Below are positions 9,860 to 19,104 of a stretch of 64,000 bases of DNA, one piece after another (position 1 is the stretch's first letter; each line of letters starts with the position of its first letter). The position numbers were made by a program, and so were the translations under genes. The DNA lies in assembly GCA_046153945.1 (NCBI GenBank), contig JBJXFF010000109.1:52844-116843 (forward strand), in the 5' to 3' direction. The stretch is from SXOA01 sp046153945 (lineage in GTDB: Bacteria; Planctomycetota; Planctomycetia; Pirellulales; Pirellulaceae). Below the pieces are notes generated by a model. The model ran no database searches. It saw only the letters and a list, made by a program, of their open reading frames with translations, and was not told where the DNA came from.

Positions 9860-10603
9860 TTATCTCGCCCGAGTGTTCCGCCGATTCAGCTCATCCCGAA
9901 TCTGCGCGGCTAGTTCGTACTTCTCGCTGGCGACGGCATCGGCAAGCTGCTCTTGCAGGGTGCGGCCAACGTGGAAGTGCTGGCGGAGCGATTCGCGGAG
10001 CTCCATCAGCCGGCTGACGAGTTCGTCGTCGTCGAATTCTTCCTCGGCTTCGTAATCGACGAAGACCTGCTTGATTTCGTCTAGCCCTTTGTTGAGTTCT
10101 TCGACGGCTGCTTCCGCTCCCTTGTCCCCCAGGGCGGCCAGGGCGGCGGCTTGCGTCCGGTGGAACATGACGAACGGGCGGTATTGCTCGTGGCTCATCG
10201 TCCACTGCTCGTCCGGCGAATGCTGGCGGCAGAAGTCCATCAGCTTGAGCGTGTGCTGGGCGTCCGCCATCGCCAGACCGAAATCTCGCAGGGCCAGCCA
10301 GCAGATGCGGCGGTGGTAATACTGCACGAACTCCCGGTCCGCCTCGTCGCACTCCTCCTCGGTCATCTTGTACTCGTCGCCGTCTTCCAACGTGCGTTGC
10401 ACGAGGTAGTCGTAGAACGTCTCGCTGTCGTGCGGGCGCGTCCCGTCCGGACGGCCGCTCACTTCGAGCTGCAACAGCCCCAAGTCCAGCCGCATTTGCA
10501 GCACGTCGCGGCCGTCGGTCCCTTTCTTTTTGCGGACGCTGATTCCGCTGGGATCGTAGGGCCATTCGCGGAGCAGGCGGTCAATATTATCGCGTCGTGA
10601 CAT
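9860..10603 (-). CDS. UVR-motif protein of unknown function
   Basis: Encodes 247 aa from the ATG at 10603 (a GTG at 10606 would add one residue). The body is acidic and largely helical, with no catalytic motif that I recognise. The last 30 or so residues, around LADAVASEKYELAAQIRDEL, match the UVR motif by which UvrB and UvrC contact each other, and which also occurs in McsA-like proteins. There are no zinc-finger cysteines, so it is not McsA. It converges on the YhaN-like gene with only 9 bases between the stop codons, and a shared role with that DNA-end complex is possible but not shown. The protein is probably cytoplasmic. The UVR assignment is fairly sure; the function is unknown. Confidence 0.75.
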   Translation of the reverse strand: MSRRDNIDRLLREWPYDPSGISVRKKKGTDGRDVLQMRLDLGLLQLEVSGRPDGTRPHDSETFYDYLVQRTLEDGDEYKMTEEECDEADREFVQYYHRRICWLALRDFGLAMADAQHTLKLMDFCRQHSPDEQWTMSHEQYRPFVMFHRTQAAALAALGDKGAEAAVEELNKGLDEIKQVFVDYEAEEEFDDDELVSRLMELRESLRQHFHVGRTLQEQLADAVASEKYELAAQIRDELNRRNTRAR

Positions 10604-10872
10604 CACCTGGCGGCGGAGCCGTCCTCAGGGTGGTTTTTGTTTCATCGAGTACGCAGTGGATTATACCAACGGAGTTTCCCAAAGTGCAGGCTTGGAATTC
10701 TGATGATTTTGGGGCTTTGGGAAAATCGTGGACGGACCGAACTAAACGGTTGACAACAAAGCCGCCAGCAACTCCGTCCTCGGCTGGGGACTCTTGCTAT
10801 CTGCGTCTCGCTGGCGGCGATGTATACTGAAAATGCAGGGGGCTCGCTCACCAGTCGGAAGACACCACAACT

Positions 10873-12051
10873 ATGTTTTCGTTCGCACCTTCTGGGCGGC
10901 ACATCTTCGCTGTGCGGCACATTGTGACAGCCAGCCTGATCCTGTTGGCGCTTGCCGCGTTTGACTCCGCGTTCGCCCTTGATTTCGTCACTCTCGACAA
11001 GAATGGCACGAAAACGGAACTCGAGGGCCGCATTGAGGTGGAAGCCCAGGACGGCGGTGTCCTGATGGTTACCCGGGACGGCGTCCTCTGGCCCATCCCC
11101 AAAGAAGAAATCGCCGGCCGTCGCAAGGACGACAAGCCGTTCGTGCCGTTCACCAAAGAAGAACTCGCCAAAAAGCTCACCAACGACCTTCCCGGGTTCA
11201 AGATCCATCAGACCAAGCATTACATCTTTTGCTACAACACGTCGACGGGTTACGCCCAGTGGGTCGGCGGACTCTACGAACGGCTGTACGGAGCTTTTTA
11301 CAACTACTGGGAACACCGCGATTTCAAATTGCACGAACCAGAGTTTCCGCTCATCGGCTTGGTCTTTGAAAACCAGGAATCGTACGCCCAGTATTCCCGC
11401 AAGGAACTTGGCGAGGCGACGAAGTCGATCATCGGCTACTACAGCCTGCAATCCAACCAGGTCAACATGTACGACCTGACCGGCGTGGAAGAACTGCGCA
11501 TCAAGGGGGACCGCAACTCGGCGGCCCGTATCAACGCCATCCTCTTAAAGCCGGGGGCGGAGCGGACCGTGGCCACCATCATTCACGAAGCCACGCACCA
11601 GCTTGCCTACAACAGCGGAATGGAAGCCCGCTTCGCAGACAATCCGTTCTGGGTGAGCGAAGGAATCGCCATCTATTTCGAAACACCCGACCTGCAGAGT
11701 TCCAAAGGCTGGAAGAACATCGGCGGCGTCAACCGCGTGAACCTGCTCAACTTCCGTAAGTGGCTTCGCGACCGACCGACGGAATCTCTCACCACGCTTC
11801 TCTCGGACGACAAGCGCTTTCGCGATCCCACCACCGCCAGCAACGCCTATGCCGAAGCTTGGGCTCTCAACTACTTCCTCCTCCGTACTCGCGAAGCGAA
11901 GTACATAGACTATGTTAAGGAGCTCGCGAAGCAGCCCCAACTTGTCGATGAAGGAGCCGAGTTCCGCCTGGCCATGTTCAAGAAGCACTTCGGCAATGAC
12001 ATGAAGGAACTGGACACGGAGTTCCTGCGCTACATGCGAAGCGTGCAGTAG
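10873..12051 (+). CDS. Secreted DUF1570 putative metallopeptidase
   Basis: Encodes 392 aa. An N-terminal signal peptide (hydrophobic stretch around TASLILLALAAF, cleavage near SAFA) sends it out of the cytoplasm. The HEATH motif at residues 238-242 fits the HExxH zinc site of gluzincin peptidases, and WVSEGIAIYFE further on may supply the third ligand, as in peptidase MA-like DUF1570 proteins. The start at 10873 places the signal peptide directly at the N-terminus. It is divergent from the UVR gene, with about 270 bases between them. The next gene starts 27 bases downstream, so the two may be co-transcribed. Proteolytic activity is inferred from the motif; the substrate is unknown. Confidence 0.82.
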   Translation: MFSFAPSGRHIFAVRHIVTASLILLALAAFDSAFALDFVTLDKNGTKTELEGRIEVEAQDGGVLMVTRDGVLWPIPKEEIAGRRKDDKPFVPFTKEELAKKLTNDLPGFKIHQTKHYIFCYNTSTGYAQWVGGLYERLYGAFYNYWEHRDFKLHEPEFPLIGLVFENQESYAQYSRKELGEATKSIIGYYSLQSNQVNMYDLTGVEELRIKGDRNSAARINAILLKPGAERTVATIIHEATHQLAYNSGMEARFADNPFWVSEGIAIYFETPDLQSSKGWKNIGGVNRVNLLNFRKWLRDRPTESLTTLLSDDKRFRDPTTASNAYAEAWALNYFLLRTREAKYIDYVKELAKQPQLVDEGAEFRLAMFKKHFGNDMKELDTEFLRYMRSVQ

Positions 12052-12078
12052 GTTACCATTCAGCCCGATTCTTTTCCC

Positions 12079-13821
12079 ATGAAGCTCCTTCGTCGCTGGT
12101 TCACCTGGCCCCGCGCGGTTGCGGCCTGTGCCTTGATGCCCGCGATTCTGCTGGGGACGTGGGGCTTTTATATCGATCTGACTCGCAGCGGTCGCACGGA
12201 CACCGACTCGGTCTGGTTCTGGCTATCCATTATTTACTCCACGCTGCAATTGTTCGTGATGGAGTTCAATGTCGCCAATGAAAAGGCAGAACTCCCTTGG
12301 CAATTGCACGTTGCCCGCCTGCTGGCGGCCCTGTTCCTGGGACTGGCGATTTGGGAAGCGCTGTCACGCTTGTTTCAGGATCAGTGGCAGGAATGGCGGC
12401 TGTCGCGGCTCAAGGGGCATGCGATTGTCTGCGGGCTGGGACGGAGGGGAGCCCAATTGGTTCAGGGGCTGTTGGCCCATAGGTTCGAAGTGGTGGCCGT
12501 GGAATTGAACGATACCAACGAGCACCTGGCATCCTGCGCTGCGCAGGGTGCGATTGTGCTGATTGGCGATGCGGCAGATCCGGCGCTAATTACCCGGGCC
12601 GGAATTAGACGGGCAGACTACCTGCTGATTGCCTCCGAGAGCGACCGCGTCAATCTCGAAATCGCGCTGCGTGCCAAGGAAGCCGCCGTCACGAATTCGC
12701 GCCGCCGCGAGCAGGCGCTGAAATGCCTCGTCCATGTCTCCGAATGGGAGGTGGCCGAAATTTTCCGACAGCATCGGGTATTGACCTCTCCTGATTTGCA
12801 CTTCGATGCTCAGCTTCTCAGTTACTTTGAAGAGAGTGCTCGTCTGGCCCTTGCAACTGTCCCGCTGGATGTTGCTCCCGCCCGCAACGTACGCCTGGTG
12901 ATCGTTGACTTCAGTCCGATGGGTGAGGCGATCCTGCTGCAAGCGATTCGCATCGGTCACTTTGCCGGCGGAAGAGGGGTCGAAGTTGTCGTGCTCGATG
13001 CGCGGGCCATGGAGCGCGAACGGGAGTTTATGGTTCGCTATCCGCAAGCGCCCTGCGCCGGCCACATCCGGTTTCTGGCGCAATCGCTCGAGGACGCGGA
13101 AACTCGCCGGCACCTGATCGATTGGGCCACCGACCCGGCAGCCCATCTCGCCATTGCCATTTGTCGTGACGACGACATTCTCTCGCTCGCTCTCGCCCTG
13201 TCGTTGCCCGCTCAAGTTCTGGAGCAACCGACCACGGTATACATCTGGCAAAACCAGCCGCAAGATTTGAAGCAAATTCTCTCCGGCAGCCGGGGGGGCG
13301 GCGCGCGTCTCGTCCCCCTTGGAGCCGAAGAGCCCATGGCCAGCGCGGCAACAATTCTGGAGGATCGCCTGGATCGGCTGGCCATGGCCATCCATAACGA
13401 CTATGTACAGGCCCGAATTGCCGATGGCAGCCACAACCCGGCCGATCTAACGCATCAAGAGTGGTCCTATCTTGGCCAAGGCTTCCGCAACTCCAACCGG
13501 GCCCAAGCGGACCACTTGGACGTAAAACTCCGGGCAGTCCACTGCCGTCGCGTTCTCACTGCCCATCCGGAGAAGACGGTGACCGTCTTCACACCCCGCG
13601 AGGTCGAAATGCTCGCCGAGATGGAACACGCCCGCTGGTGTGCCGAGCGATTCCTGGCCGGCTGGACATATGGCACTCCCAAAGACAAAATCCGCAAAAT
13701 CTCCCCGGACCTCGTCCCCTGGGCCAACCTCCCCGAGCCGATCCGAGAATACGACCGCCAGGCTGTCCGCCGACTGCCGGAACATGTCGCGCTCCTCGGC
13801 GAGGAAATCGAGCGGCTGTAA
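12079..13821 (+). CDS. Membrane TrkA-N (RCK) protein with C-terminal RyR domain
   Basis: Encodes 580 aa. Hydrophobic segments in the first 100 residues, including a pore-loop-like region, precede an NAD-binding RCK/TrkA-N domain whose glycine motif CGLGRRGAQ starts at about residue 117. A second RCK-like unit follows at about 270-420. The last 140 residues contain EMEHARWCAERFLAGW (from about 515) and the KDKIRKISPDLVPWANLP stretch, which match the RyR repeat first described in ryanodine receptors and also found in bacterial proteins with TrkA-N domains. The overall plan is a ligand-gated ion channel or sensor. The start at 12079 is the first ATG after the DUF1570 stop. Ion selectivity cannot be read, and the RyR ligand is unknown. 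Confidence 0.82.
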   Translation: MKLLRRWFTWPRAVAACALMPAILLGTWGFYIDLTRSGRTDTDSVWFWLSIIYSTLQLFVMEFNVANEKAELPWQLHVARLLAALFLGLAIWEALSRLFQDQWQEWRLSRLKGHAIVCGLGRRGAQLVQGLLAHRFEVVAVELNDTNEHLASCAAQGAIVLIGDAADPALITRAGIRRADYLLIASESDRVNLEIALRAKEAAVTNSRRREQALKCLVHVSEWEVAEIFRQHRVLTSPDLHFDAQLLSYFEESARLALATVPLDVAPARNVRLVIVDFSPMGEAILLQAIRIGHFAGGRGVEVVVLDARAMEREREFMVRYPQAPCAGHIRFLAQSLEDAETRRHLIDWATDPAAHLAIAICRDDDILSLALALSLPAQVLEQPTTVYIWQNQPQDLKQILSGSRGGGARLVPLGAEEPMASAATILEDRLDRLAMAIHNDYVQARIADGSHNPADLTHQEWSYLGQGFRNSNRAQADHLDVKLRAVHCRRVLTAHPEKTVTVFTPREVEMLAEMEHARWCAERFLAGWTYGTPKDKIRKISPDLVPWANLPEPIREYDRQAVRRLPEHVALLGEEIERL

Positions 13822-14221
13822 TGCTGTCGGCTCGCGTAACGACTCGCGGCCCACTCTTTCCTGCGGAGATGCAGGTTCGCTAGAATGTCCACGGGCTTTC
13901 GCAACTTTCCACAGTCGTGTCAAGTCAAAAATATTTCTTTTGTACAGTGAACAAAAGAGTCTTCCCAGGCGTCTTACGACAGGGAACTGATGCGCGCGGG
14001 GGCTGCCGGCGGTTCTGCGGGAAACAGCGCTCTTTGGCAACCTGGTTGTAAACTAAACTCTTGGACAGTACCCAAGAGATGAGCAAGAGACTGCGCGAAA
14101 GCTGGGCGGCGGGGACGAGTGGGTGCGTCAGGGTCGTCTGAAAAAGGGTAATATTCGCCGCGGCGCAGGGGTGAATCAGAATGCGCAGGGTGAATCAGAC
14201 TTACGACCCTGATTCACTCTA

Positions 14222-14233
14222 GAACATATGTTC
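14222..14233. promoter_or_regulatory. SOS-box-like perfect palindrome GAACATATGTTC
   Basis: The 12 bases form a perfect palindrome that fits the GAAC-N4-GTTC consensus of Gram-positive-type LexA operators. Whether planctomycete LexA uses that sequence is not something I can show here. No gene starts within 250 bases on the plus strand, so the site may serve the decayed gene at 14499 or be chance. Confidence 0.3.
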
Positions 14234-14498
14234 ACATAACGAGTTCCGGCCGAGCGCGTCGCCGTAAGTGCCGAAAGAGAGAAGCTTGAATCGGTGAATC
14301 AGAATCGCTCTGCCGGGGGGTTTTGCGAGGTTATAGACAAAACCGCCGGCGAGGAGATGATTCGCGGAGCAGTGACTGCCTGAGGATGTGGCAGAGGCTG
14401 CTATGCGGTGGCGCTGCCGCTAGATTTTCCATGAAGGTGTGTTACGGACCGGATCCCCAAAACCTCACCTGGCCCTTCCAAGGGGAGAGGAAGATGTC

Positions 14499-14652
14499 AT
14501 GCGAACTACTTTTTTCTCGGTCTATTTATTGGCGGCAATTATTGCGTTTCCACTCGCGGGCAATGCCTAGTGGGGCGAGTGGCCCAAGGGGAGGATCAAG
14601 ATCAAGGTGGAGCCCGGAGGTGAACAAGGTCGAAGTGATCAAGTTCATGTAA
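14499..14652 (+). pseudogene. Remnant of a small secreted protein gene
   Basis: An ATG at 14499 opens 23 codons that look like a clean signal peptide (MRTTFFSVYLL, then AFPLAGNA) and end at a TAG at 14568. Reading through the TAG gives WGEWPKGRIKIKVEPGG, after which a one-base frame change gives VNKVEVIKFM and a stop at 14650. AGAGG lies about 10 bases upstream of the ATG. The pieces suggest a small exported protein that has lost its frame, and a large inverted repeat begins 24 bases after its end. Alternatively the 23-codon frame stands alone as a leader peptide. Confidence 0.35.
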
Positions 14653-14675
14653 AGCGTTCCTGGCGGGGGGAATAC

Positions 14676-14785
14676 GGTCCACAGATTACGCAGATTTCGC
14701 AGATGGATGGGGAAATCCAGAGGCAGATTTGTAGTTGGAGTTTCTGGATTTCCAAATCTGCGTACATCTGCGAAATCTGTGGACC
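14676..14785. repeat. Palindromic element, 110 bp
   Basis: The left arm (14676-14705, GGTCCACAGATT then ACGCAGATT and TCGCAGATG) pairs with the right arm (14765-14785). The arms match over 21 bases except that the left carries a 9-base internal duplication. The centre contains further self-complementary text (GGAAATCCAGA against TCTGGATTTCC). The CACAGATTACGCAGATTTCGCAGAT type of sequence recurs in many bacterial genomes. It belongs with the other palindromic elements in this window by architecture, not by sequence. Confidence 0.8.
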
Positions 14786-14967
14786 TCTTCAGAAGGATGA
14801 GGTGGGGCTGGGGGAGCTAGCGAGGATTCACGCCTCCGGGACGCTTCGGGAGTGGTATTCCGGGCCTTTCGGGACCGAGTTATCTGTAGCGGCTGGCACT
14901 TCGATTGCCTACAATGGAGGGTGCGGAGAGAGTCCGCGAGGAATGTCTTTTTGGAAGGACGCTGGTC

Positions 14968-16482
14968 ATGGTTCGTTCATTCTCCCAACTGATTTTTTGC
15001 GCTGTTTTGGTGCTGGCTATCGGCGTTGTCGGCCCGCTGGCGGCGATGGGGACGGCGTGCCCCTTCTGCTCGGCGACTGCGCAAACCTTTTCCGAGGAAA
15101 TCACCACCATGGATGTGGTGGTGATCGCCCGGCTGGTGGCGACCGCTCCCAAGAAGGACAAAGCAGAAGAAGGATTCGGCTCGGAGGTCCCGAAGGCGAA
15201 GTTCGAGATCGTGCGGATCGTTAAGGGGGAAGGGCTGGCCAAGCCCAAGGAAACGATCGAGACCCTCTACTTTGGCGATGCCAAAATTGGGACCGCGTTC
15301 CTGGTGATGGGTATCGACCCGCCGAACGTGATGTGGTCCACGCCGCTGCCGCTATCGGACAAGGCCCAGGATTACCTGGGGAAGATCATCAAGCTGCCGA
15401 AGGAAGGAGCCGAGCGATACACCTTCTTCCAGGATTACTTGGAGAGCGACGACGAGATGCTGGCCCGCGACGCCTATGACGAATTCGCCAAGGCTTCGTA
15501 TGACACGGTAAAATCCCTCAAGGAGCAGATGGACCACGAAAAAATCATCGGCTGGATCAAGGACCCAAACATCCCCGCCAGCCGCCGCCGGCTCTATTTG
15601 GTGATGCTCGGAATTTGCGGCAGCGAGAAGGACCTGCCGATGCTGGAGAAATTCATCAAGTCAGAGGACCGGAAAGAGAAGCAGGGGCTGGATGCTTTGA
15701 TTGCCTGCTACGTCACGCTCAAGAAAGAAGCGGGCCTGCCGCTGATTGAAGAGCTGTTTCTGAAGAACAAGAAGAGTGACTATGCCGATACCTATGCCGC
15801 CATCATGGCCCTGCGATTCCATGCCACCGAAGGGAAAGTCATCGAGAAGAAGCGGCTTCTGGAAGGGTTCCATTACATGCTGGAGCGGCCGGAGCTGGCG
15901 GACCTGGTGATTCCAGACCTGGCCCGGTTCGAGGATTGGGCTCCCATCGACAAACTGTTCGACCTTTACAAGAAGGCGGACGAGAAAACGAGCTGGGTGC
16001 GTGTCCCCGTGGTGAACTACTTGCGAGTCTGCCCGCTGCCGAAGGCGAAGGAGCTGCTCAAGGAGTGCGAGAAGATTGATCCGCAGGCCGTGAAGCGCGC
16101 CAACACGTTCTTCCCCGCCACGCCGAGCACGAAACCGGTCGACCCGGCGAAGGCGTCGCGGGCGAATTTCCCAAAGAAGTTGCATGAGAAGTCGGGTGGT
16201 TATGGCGATGCCCAGCAGGTTGCCTTCCAGGCCCCGATTCCTGAATCGGACGATGAGGTTGCTGGATCATCGACTAATTCAGCCGCTCCCCGCACTCTGC
16301 CCGCTGAAGACGCAGCTGCCGTGGCGAGCATCAATAAAGGTGCCGCTCCGGCCAAGGCCCTGCGGCAAAATCCGGCTGAAGCACTGAACCTGTGGCAACT
16401 GATCGGCGTACCAGTTGGTGCGGGGCTGGCCCTGCTGTTTGTGCAGTGGTCCATCCTGCGGGGTGGAGTTCGGAGGAGATAG
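14968..16482 (+). CDS. Exported protein with HEAT-like helices and C-terminal anchor
   Basis: Encodes 504 aa. The ATG at 14968 lies after GGAAGGAC and starts a signal peptide (QLIFCAVLVLAIGVV, cleavage near AAMG); the upstream 21 codons of the open frame are not signal-like. Directly after cleavage comes CPFC, which could bind metal or form a disulfide. The middle (about 170-390) is made of charged helices that read like HEAT repeats, and the last 30 residues contain a membrane helix followed by RRR. No enzyme motif is visible. It is followed after 2 bases by the DUF3299-like gene and both are membrane-bound, so they probably act together. Function unknown. Confidence 0.75.
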   Translation: MVRSFSQLIFCAVLVLAIGVVGPLAAMGTACPFCSATAQTFSEEITTMDVVVIARLVATAPKKDKAEEGFGSEVPKAKFEIVRIVKGEGLAKPKETIETLYFGDAKIGTAFLVMGIDPPNVMWSTPLPLSDKAQDYLGKIIKLPKEGAERYTFFQDYLESDDEMLARDAYDEFAKASYDTVKSLKEQMDHEKIIGWIKDPNIPASRRRLYLVMLGICGSEKDLPMLEKFIKSEDRKEKQGLDALIACYVTLKKEAGLPLIEELFLKNKKSDYADTYAAIMALRFHATEGKVIEKKRLLEGFHYMLERPELADLVIPDLARFEDWAPIDKLFDLYKKADEKTSWVRVPVVNYLRVCPLPKAKELLKECEKIDPQAVKRANTFFPATPSTKPVDPAKASRANFPKKLHEKSGGYGDAQQVAFQAPIPESDDEVAGSSTNSAAPRTLPAEDAAAVASINKGAAPAKALRQNPAEALNLWQLIGVPVGAGLALLFVQWSILRGGVRRR

Positions 16483-16484
16483 AG

Positions 16485-17201
16485 ATGAGTGGCACGCTGG
16501 ATCAAATCAAGCCGGAAGTCGAGTTGCAGCCCGCTTTTAGCGAAACGATCTCCTATCGCACGATCAGCCGCTCCGCGGTGGTCGCCCTGATTCTCTCGAT
16601 TGTTTCGCTGCTCGCGTTCATGGTTTCGTGGCTCTTGGTTCTGCCCGTAGTGAGCCTGGTGCTGGGACTGACGGCTCTCTCCACGATTCGCCGTTATCCG
16701 GAGGAATACACGGGCGCTGGGACGGCACTCGGGGCGATTGGTCTATCCACCGCCACATTTCTGCTCGCCGGAACCTGGCACGCGGTGGAATACGCCACGG
16801 AGGTTCCCGAAGGTTACTCGCGCATCAGCTTTTCGGAGCTTCAGCCGGACATGAAGAATCCCGGAACGCTGATCCGGAATCTGGATTCGATCCTCCCCAA
16901 GCGAGCAGAAGAACTGCACGGCCAGCCGGTCTTCATTAAGGGATACATGCACCCCGGCGTGGAGACGATGGGCAAAGTGGATCATTTCATACTGGTGCCG
17001 GACATGGGAACCTGCTGCTTCGGCGGCCAGCCCAAAGCGACCGATATGATTGAAGTGAAGATCAAGCCGAATGCCTCACGGGTAAAATACTCCACCCGCA
17101 CCATCAAGCTGGCGGGGAAGTTCGTCCTCGCCCCACGCTCCTCCGATTTCGGCGAGCTGCACTCAGTCGTCTATCATCTCGAAGCAGACATGGCGAAGTA
17201 G
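16485..17201 (+). CDS. DUF4190/DUF3299-like membrane protein
   Basis: Encodes 238 aa, with the ATG at 16485 just after GGAGGAG (16472-16478). Two or three hydrophobic helices (about residues 25-95) resemble DUF4190. The C-terminal half (about 130-235) contains GQPVFIKGYMHPG and FILVPDMGTCCFGGQP, the hallmark text of DUF3299 proteins, where the CC pair may bind metal. The gene overlaps nothing but starts 2 bases after the preceding stop, so the two are surely co-transcribed. The role is unknown; DUF3299 proteins are often linked to periplasmic transport or metal handling, which is only a hint here. Confidence 0.78.
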   Translation: MSGTLDQIKPEVELQPAFSETISYRTISRSAVVALILSIVSLLAFMVSWLLVLPVVSLVLGLTALSTIRRYPEEYTGAGTALGAIGLSTATFLLAGTWHAVEYATEVPEGYSRISFSELQPDMKNPGTLIRNLDSILPKRAEELHGQPVFIKGYMHPGVETMGKVDHFILVPDMGTCCFGGQPKATDMIEVKIKPNASRVKYSTRTIKLAGKFVLAPRSSDFGELHSVVYHLEADMAK

Positions 17202-17213
17202 CCGTGGGAACTT

Positions 17214-17337
17214 GGAAATCTCAAATCTCAAACAAATTCCAAGGAAGAAATTCGAACCCGGAAATCACTAAGTCGGAACTCTCGCTTCTGAATTCTTCAG
17301 CTTCTCAACTCCCATTTGTTTGAGATTTGGGATTTCC
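17214..17337. repeat. Palindromic element with 24-base arms (unit A)
   Basis: The left arm 17214-17237 (GGAAATCTCAAATCTCAAAC then AAAT) is inverted at 17314-17337 with a single difference. The same 24-base unit occurs again at 46646-46669 and inverted at 46745-46767. It lies between the DUF3299-like gene and pckA, starting 13 bases after a stop codon. Confidence 0.85.
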
Positions 17338-17434
17338 CATTTCCTTTCGTGAGTATCACTTTCAGTCTTGGCCCAATTATTGCTCGCGGGTATTCTTCAC
17401 TCAGCCACTTAGCCACTTTCGCACGGAGGCGAAC

Positions 17435-19081
17435 ATGTCCGCGCTCACATTCCCGGCAGCGGCTGCCGGTTATTCATCCGTTCCGCTTATTAACCCAATG
17501 CCTTCTCATCGAATCGACCTGCTGGAATACGGTATTTTTGCCCGCGGCGTCCTGCGGAATCCGTCCCGGGCTCTGCTGTATGAGGATGCGGTGCGGCACG
17601 ACGAAGGACTCATCACTTCGGCGGGCGCTATTGTCGCGCGCTCGCACGCCAAAACGGGGCGCAGCCCCAAGGACAAACGCCTTGTGGAGGAGCCGGGAAG
17701 CTCGCAGGACATTTGGTGGGGGAGCGTGAACATCAAGTTGTCGCCGCAGTCCTATCGCATCAACCGCAAGCGGGCCCTCGACTACCTCTCCACCTGCCCC
17801 CGAATCTACGTCATTGACGGCTTTGCTGGGTGGGATCCGGAGCATCGCATCAAGGTGCGGGTCATCTGCTCCCGGCCGTACCACGCCCTGTTCATGCAAA
17901 ATATGTTGATGCGGCCGAGCGAGGAGGAACTGGCGAACTTCGGCAAGCCGGACTATGTCATCTTCAACGCTGGAGCCTTTCCCGCGGACGAAGAAGTGCC
18001 TGGGGTAACCAGCGAGACGAGCGTCTGCCTGAACTTTGAATCGGGGGAATTCGTGATTCTGGGGACCGAATACGCCGGCGAGATGAAGAAGGGGGTCTTC
18101 ACCATCATGCATTACTTGATGCCCAAGCGCGGCGTCCTGTCGATGCACTGCTCGGCGAATGAAGGGGCAGCCGGCGATGTAACGCTCTTCTTCGGACTTT
18201 CCGGCACCGGCAAGACCACGCTTTCCGCCGATCCTCGCCGCAAGCTGATCGGCGACGACGAGCATTGCTGGACGGAGAAGGGAGTCTTCAATATTGAGGG
18301 AGGGTGCTACGCCAAGTGCATCAATCTGTCGGCCGACAAGGAACCGGAGATATTTTCCGCCATCCGATTTGGCACGGTGCTGGAGAACACGACGCTCCAT
18401 CCCGACACAAGAATTGTCAATTATGCCGACGCCAGCCTGACGGAAAACACGCGGGCGAGCTATCCCATCGAGTACATTCCCAACGCCAAGATTCCCTGTC
18501 TTGGCGGGCATCCCAAAAACATCATCCTGCTCACCTGCGACGCTTTCGGCGTGCTGCCGCCCGTCAGCAAGCTTTCCCCCGAGCAGCTCATGTATCACTT
18601 CATTAGTGGCTACACCGCTAAGGTGGCGGGAACCGAGGAAGGGGTGAAGGAGCCGGAAGCGACCTTCAGTGCTTGCTACGGAGCGGCATTCCTCGTTTGG
18701 CACCCGATGAAATATGCTCAGCTTTTGGCGGACAAAATGAAAACGCATTCCGCCGGCGCTTGGCTAGTGAACACCGGCTGGACCGGCGGGAGCTATGGCA
18801 CTGGTCACCGCATCAAACTGGCCCACACGCGGGCCATTATCGACGCTATCCACAGCGGTGAACTGGCCAAGTCACCAACGCTGATTGAGCCGACCTTCGG
18901 TCTGGCGATTCCCACAGTCTGCCCCGCCGTCGCCAGCGAGATTCTCGCTCCCCAGAATTCCTGGAAGGACGGCAAAGCGTACGACGCGACCGCCGCCAAG
19001 TTGGCCGATTTGTTCCTTAAGAACTTTGCGAACTACGCGGACCAGGCCACGGAGAAAGTGCAGGGAGCGGGACCGAAGTGA
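17435..19081 (+). CDS. pckA: Phosphoenolpyruvate carboxykinase (ATP)
   Basis: Encodes 548 aa, close to the usual 520-550. It converts oxaloacetate plus ATP to phosphoenolpyruvate, CO2 and ADP in the cytoplasm, the entry step of gluconeogenesis. The kinase loop GLSGTGKTTLS and the metal-binding stretch LIGDDEHCW are intact, as are RSPKDK near the N-terminus and NTGWTGG. The start at 17435 follows GGAGG; the open frame upstream crosses the palindromic element and is not coding. The first 25 residues are alanine-rich and longer than in E. coli PckA. It converges on the DUF58 gene with 23 bases between stop codons. Confidence 0.97.
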   Translation: MSALTFPAAAAGYSSVPLINPMPSHRIDLLEYGIFARGVLRNPSRALLYEDAVRHDEGLITSAGAIVARSHAKTGRSPKDKRLVEEPGSSQDIWWGSVNIKLSPQSYRINRKRALDYLSTCPRIYVIDGFAGWDPEHRIKVRVICSRPYHALFMQNMLMRPSEEELANFGKPDYVIFNAGAFPADEEVPGVTSETSVCLNFESGEFVILGTEYAGEMKKGVFTIMHYLMPKRGVLSMHCSANEGAAGDVTLFFGLSGTGKTTLSADPRRKLIGDDEHCWTEKGVFNIEGGCYAKCINLSADKEPEIFSAIRFGTVLENTTLHPDTRIVNYADASLTENTRASYPIEYIPNAKIPCLGGHPKNIILLTCDAFGVLPPVSKLSPEQLMYHFISGYTAKVAGTEEGVKEPEATFSACYGAAFLVWHPMKYAQLLADKMKTHSAGAWLVNTGWTGGSYGTGHRIKLAHTRAIIDAIHSGELAKSPTLIEPTFGLAIPTVCPAVASEILAPQNSWKDGKAYDATAAKLADLFLKNFANYADQATEKVQGAGPK

Positions 19082-19104
19082 TGTAACCTCCTCAAACTGC
19101 CTTT

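Larger units (their letters stand above)
13822..14967. other. Long gene-poor region with short inverted repeats
   Basis: I find no intact gene in these roughly 1.1 kb. It holds a repeated GTGAATCAG motif: direct copies at about 14171 and 14190, an inverted copy at 14209-14217 forming a 9-bp stem with the second, and another copy at about 14294. It also holds a 12-bp palindrome at 14222, a hairpin at about 14319-14346 with arms GGTTTTG and CAAAACC, a decayed small gene at 14499-14652 and a large inverted repeat at 14676-14785. The open frames over this stretch are short and have no coding character. Confidence 0.6.

Noticed and set aside
10794..10828. A promoter before the DUF1570 gene (TTGCTA and TATACT)
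   Set aside because: The spacing of 23 bases is too long for a sigma-70 type promoter.
14607..15224. A 205-codon open frame over the start of the exported HEAT-like protein gene
   Set aside because: It runs through a palindromic element and overlaps a better gene in another frame.
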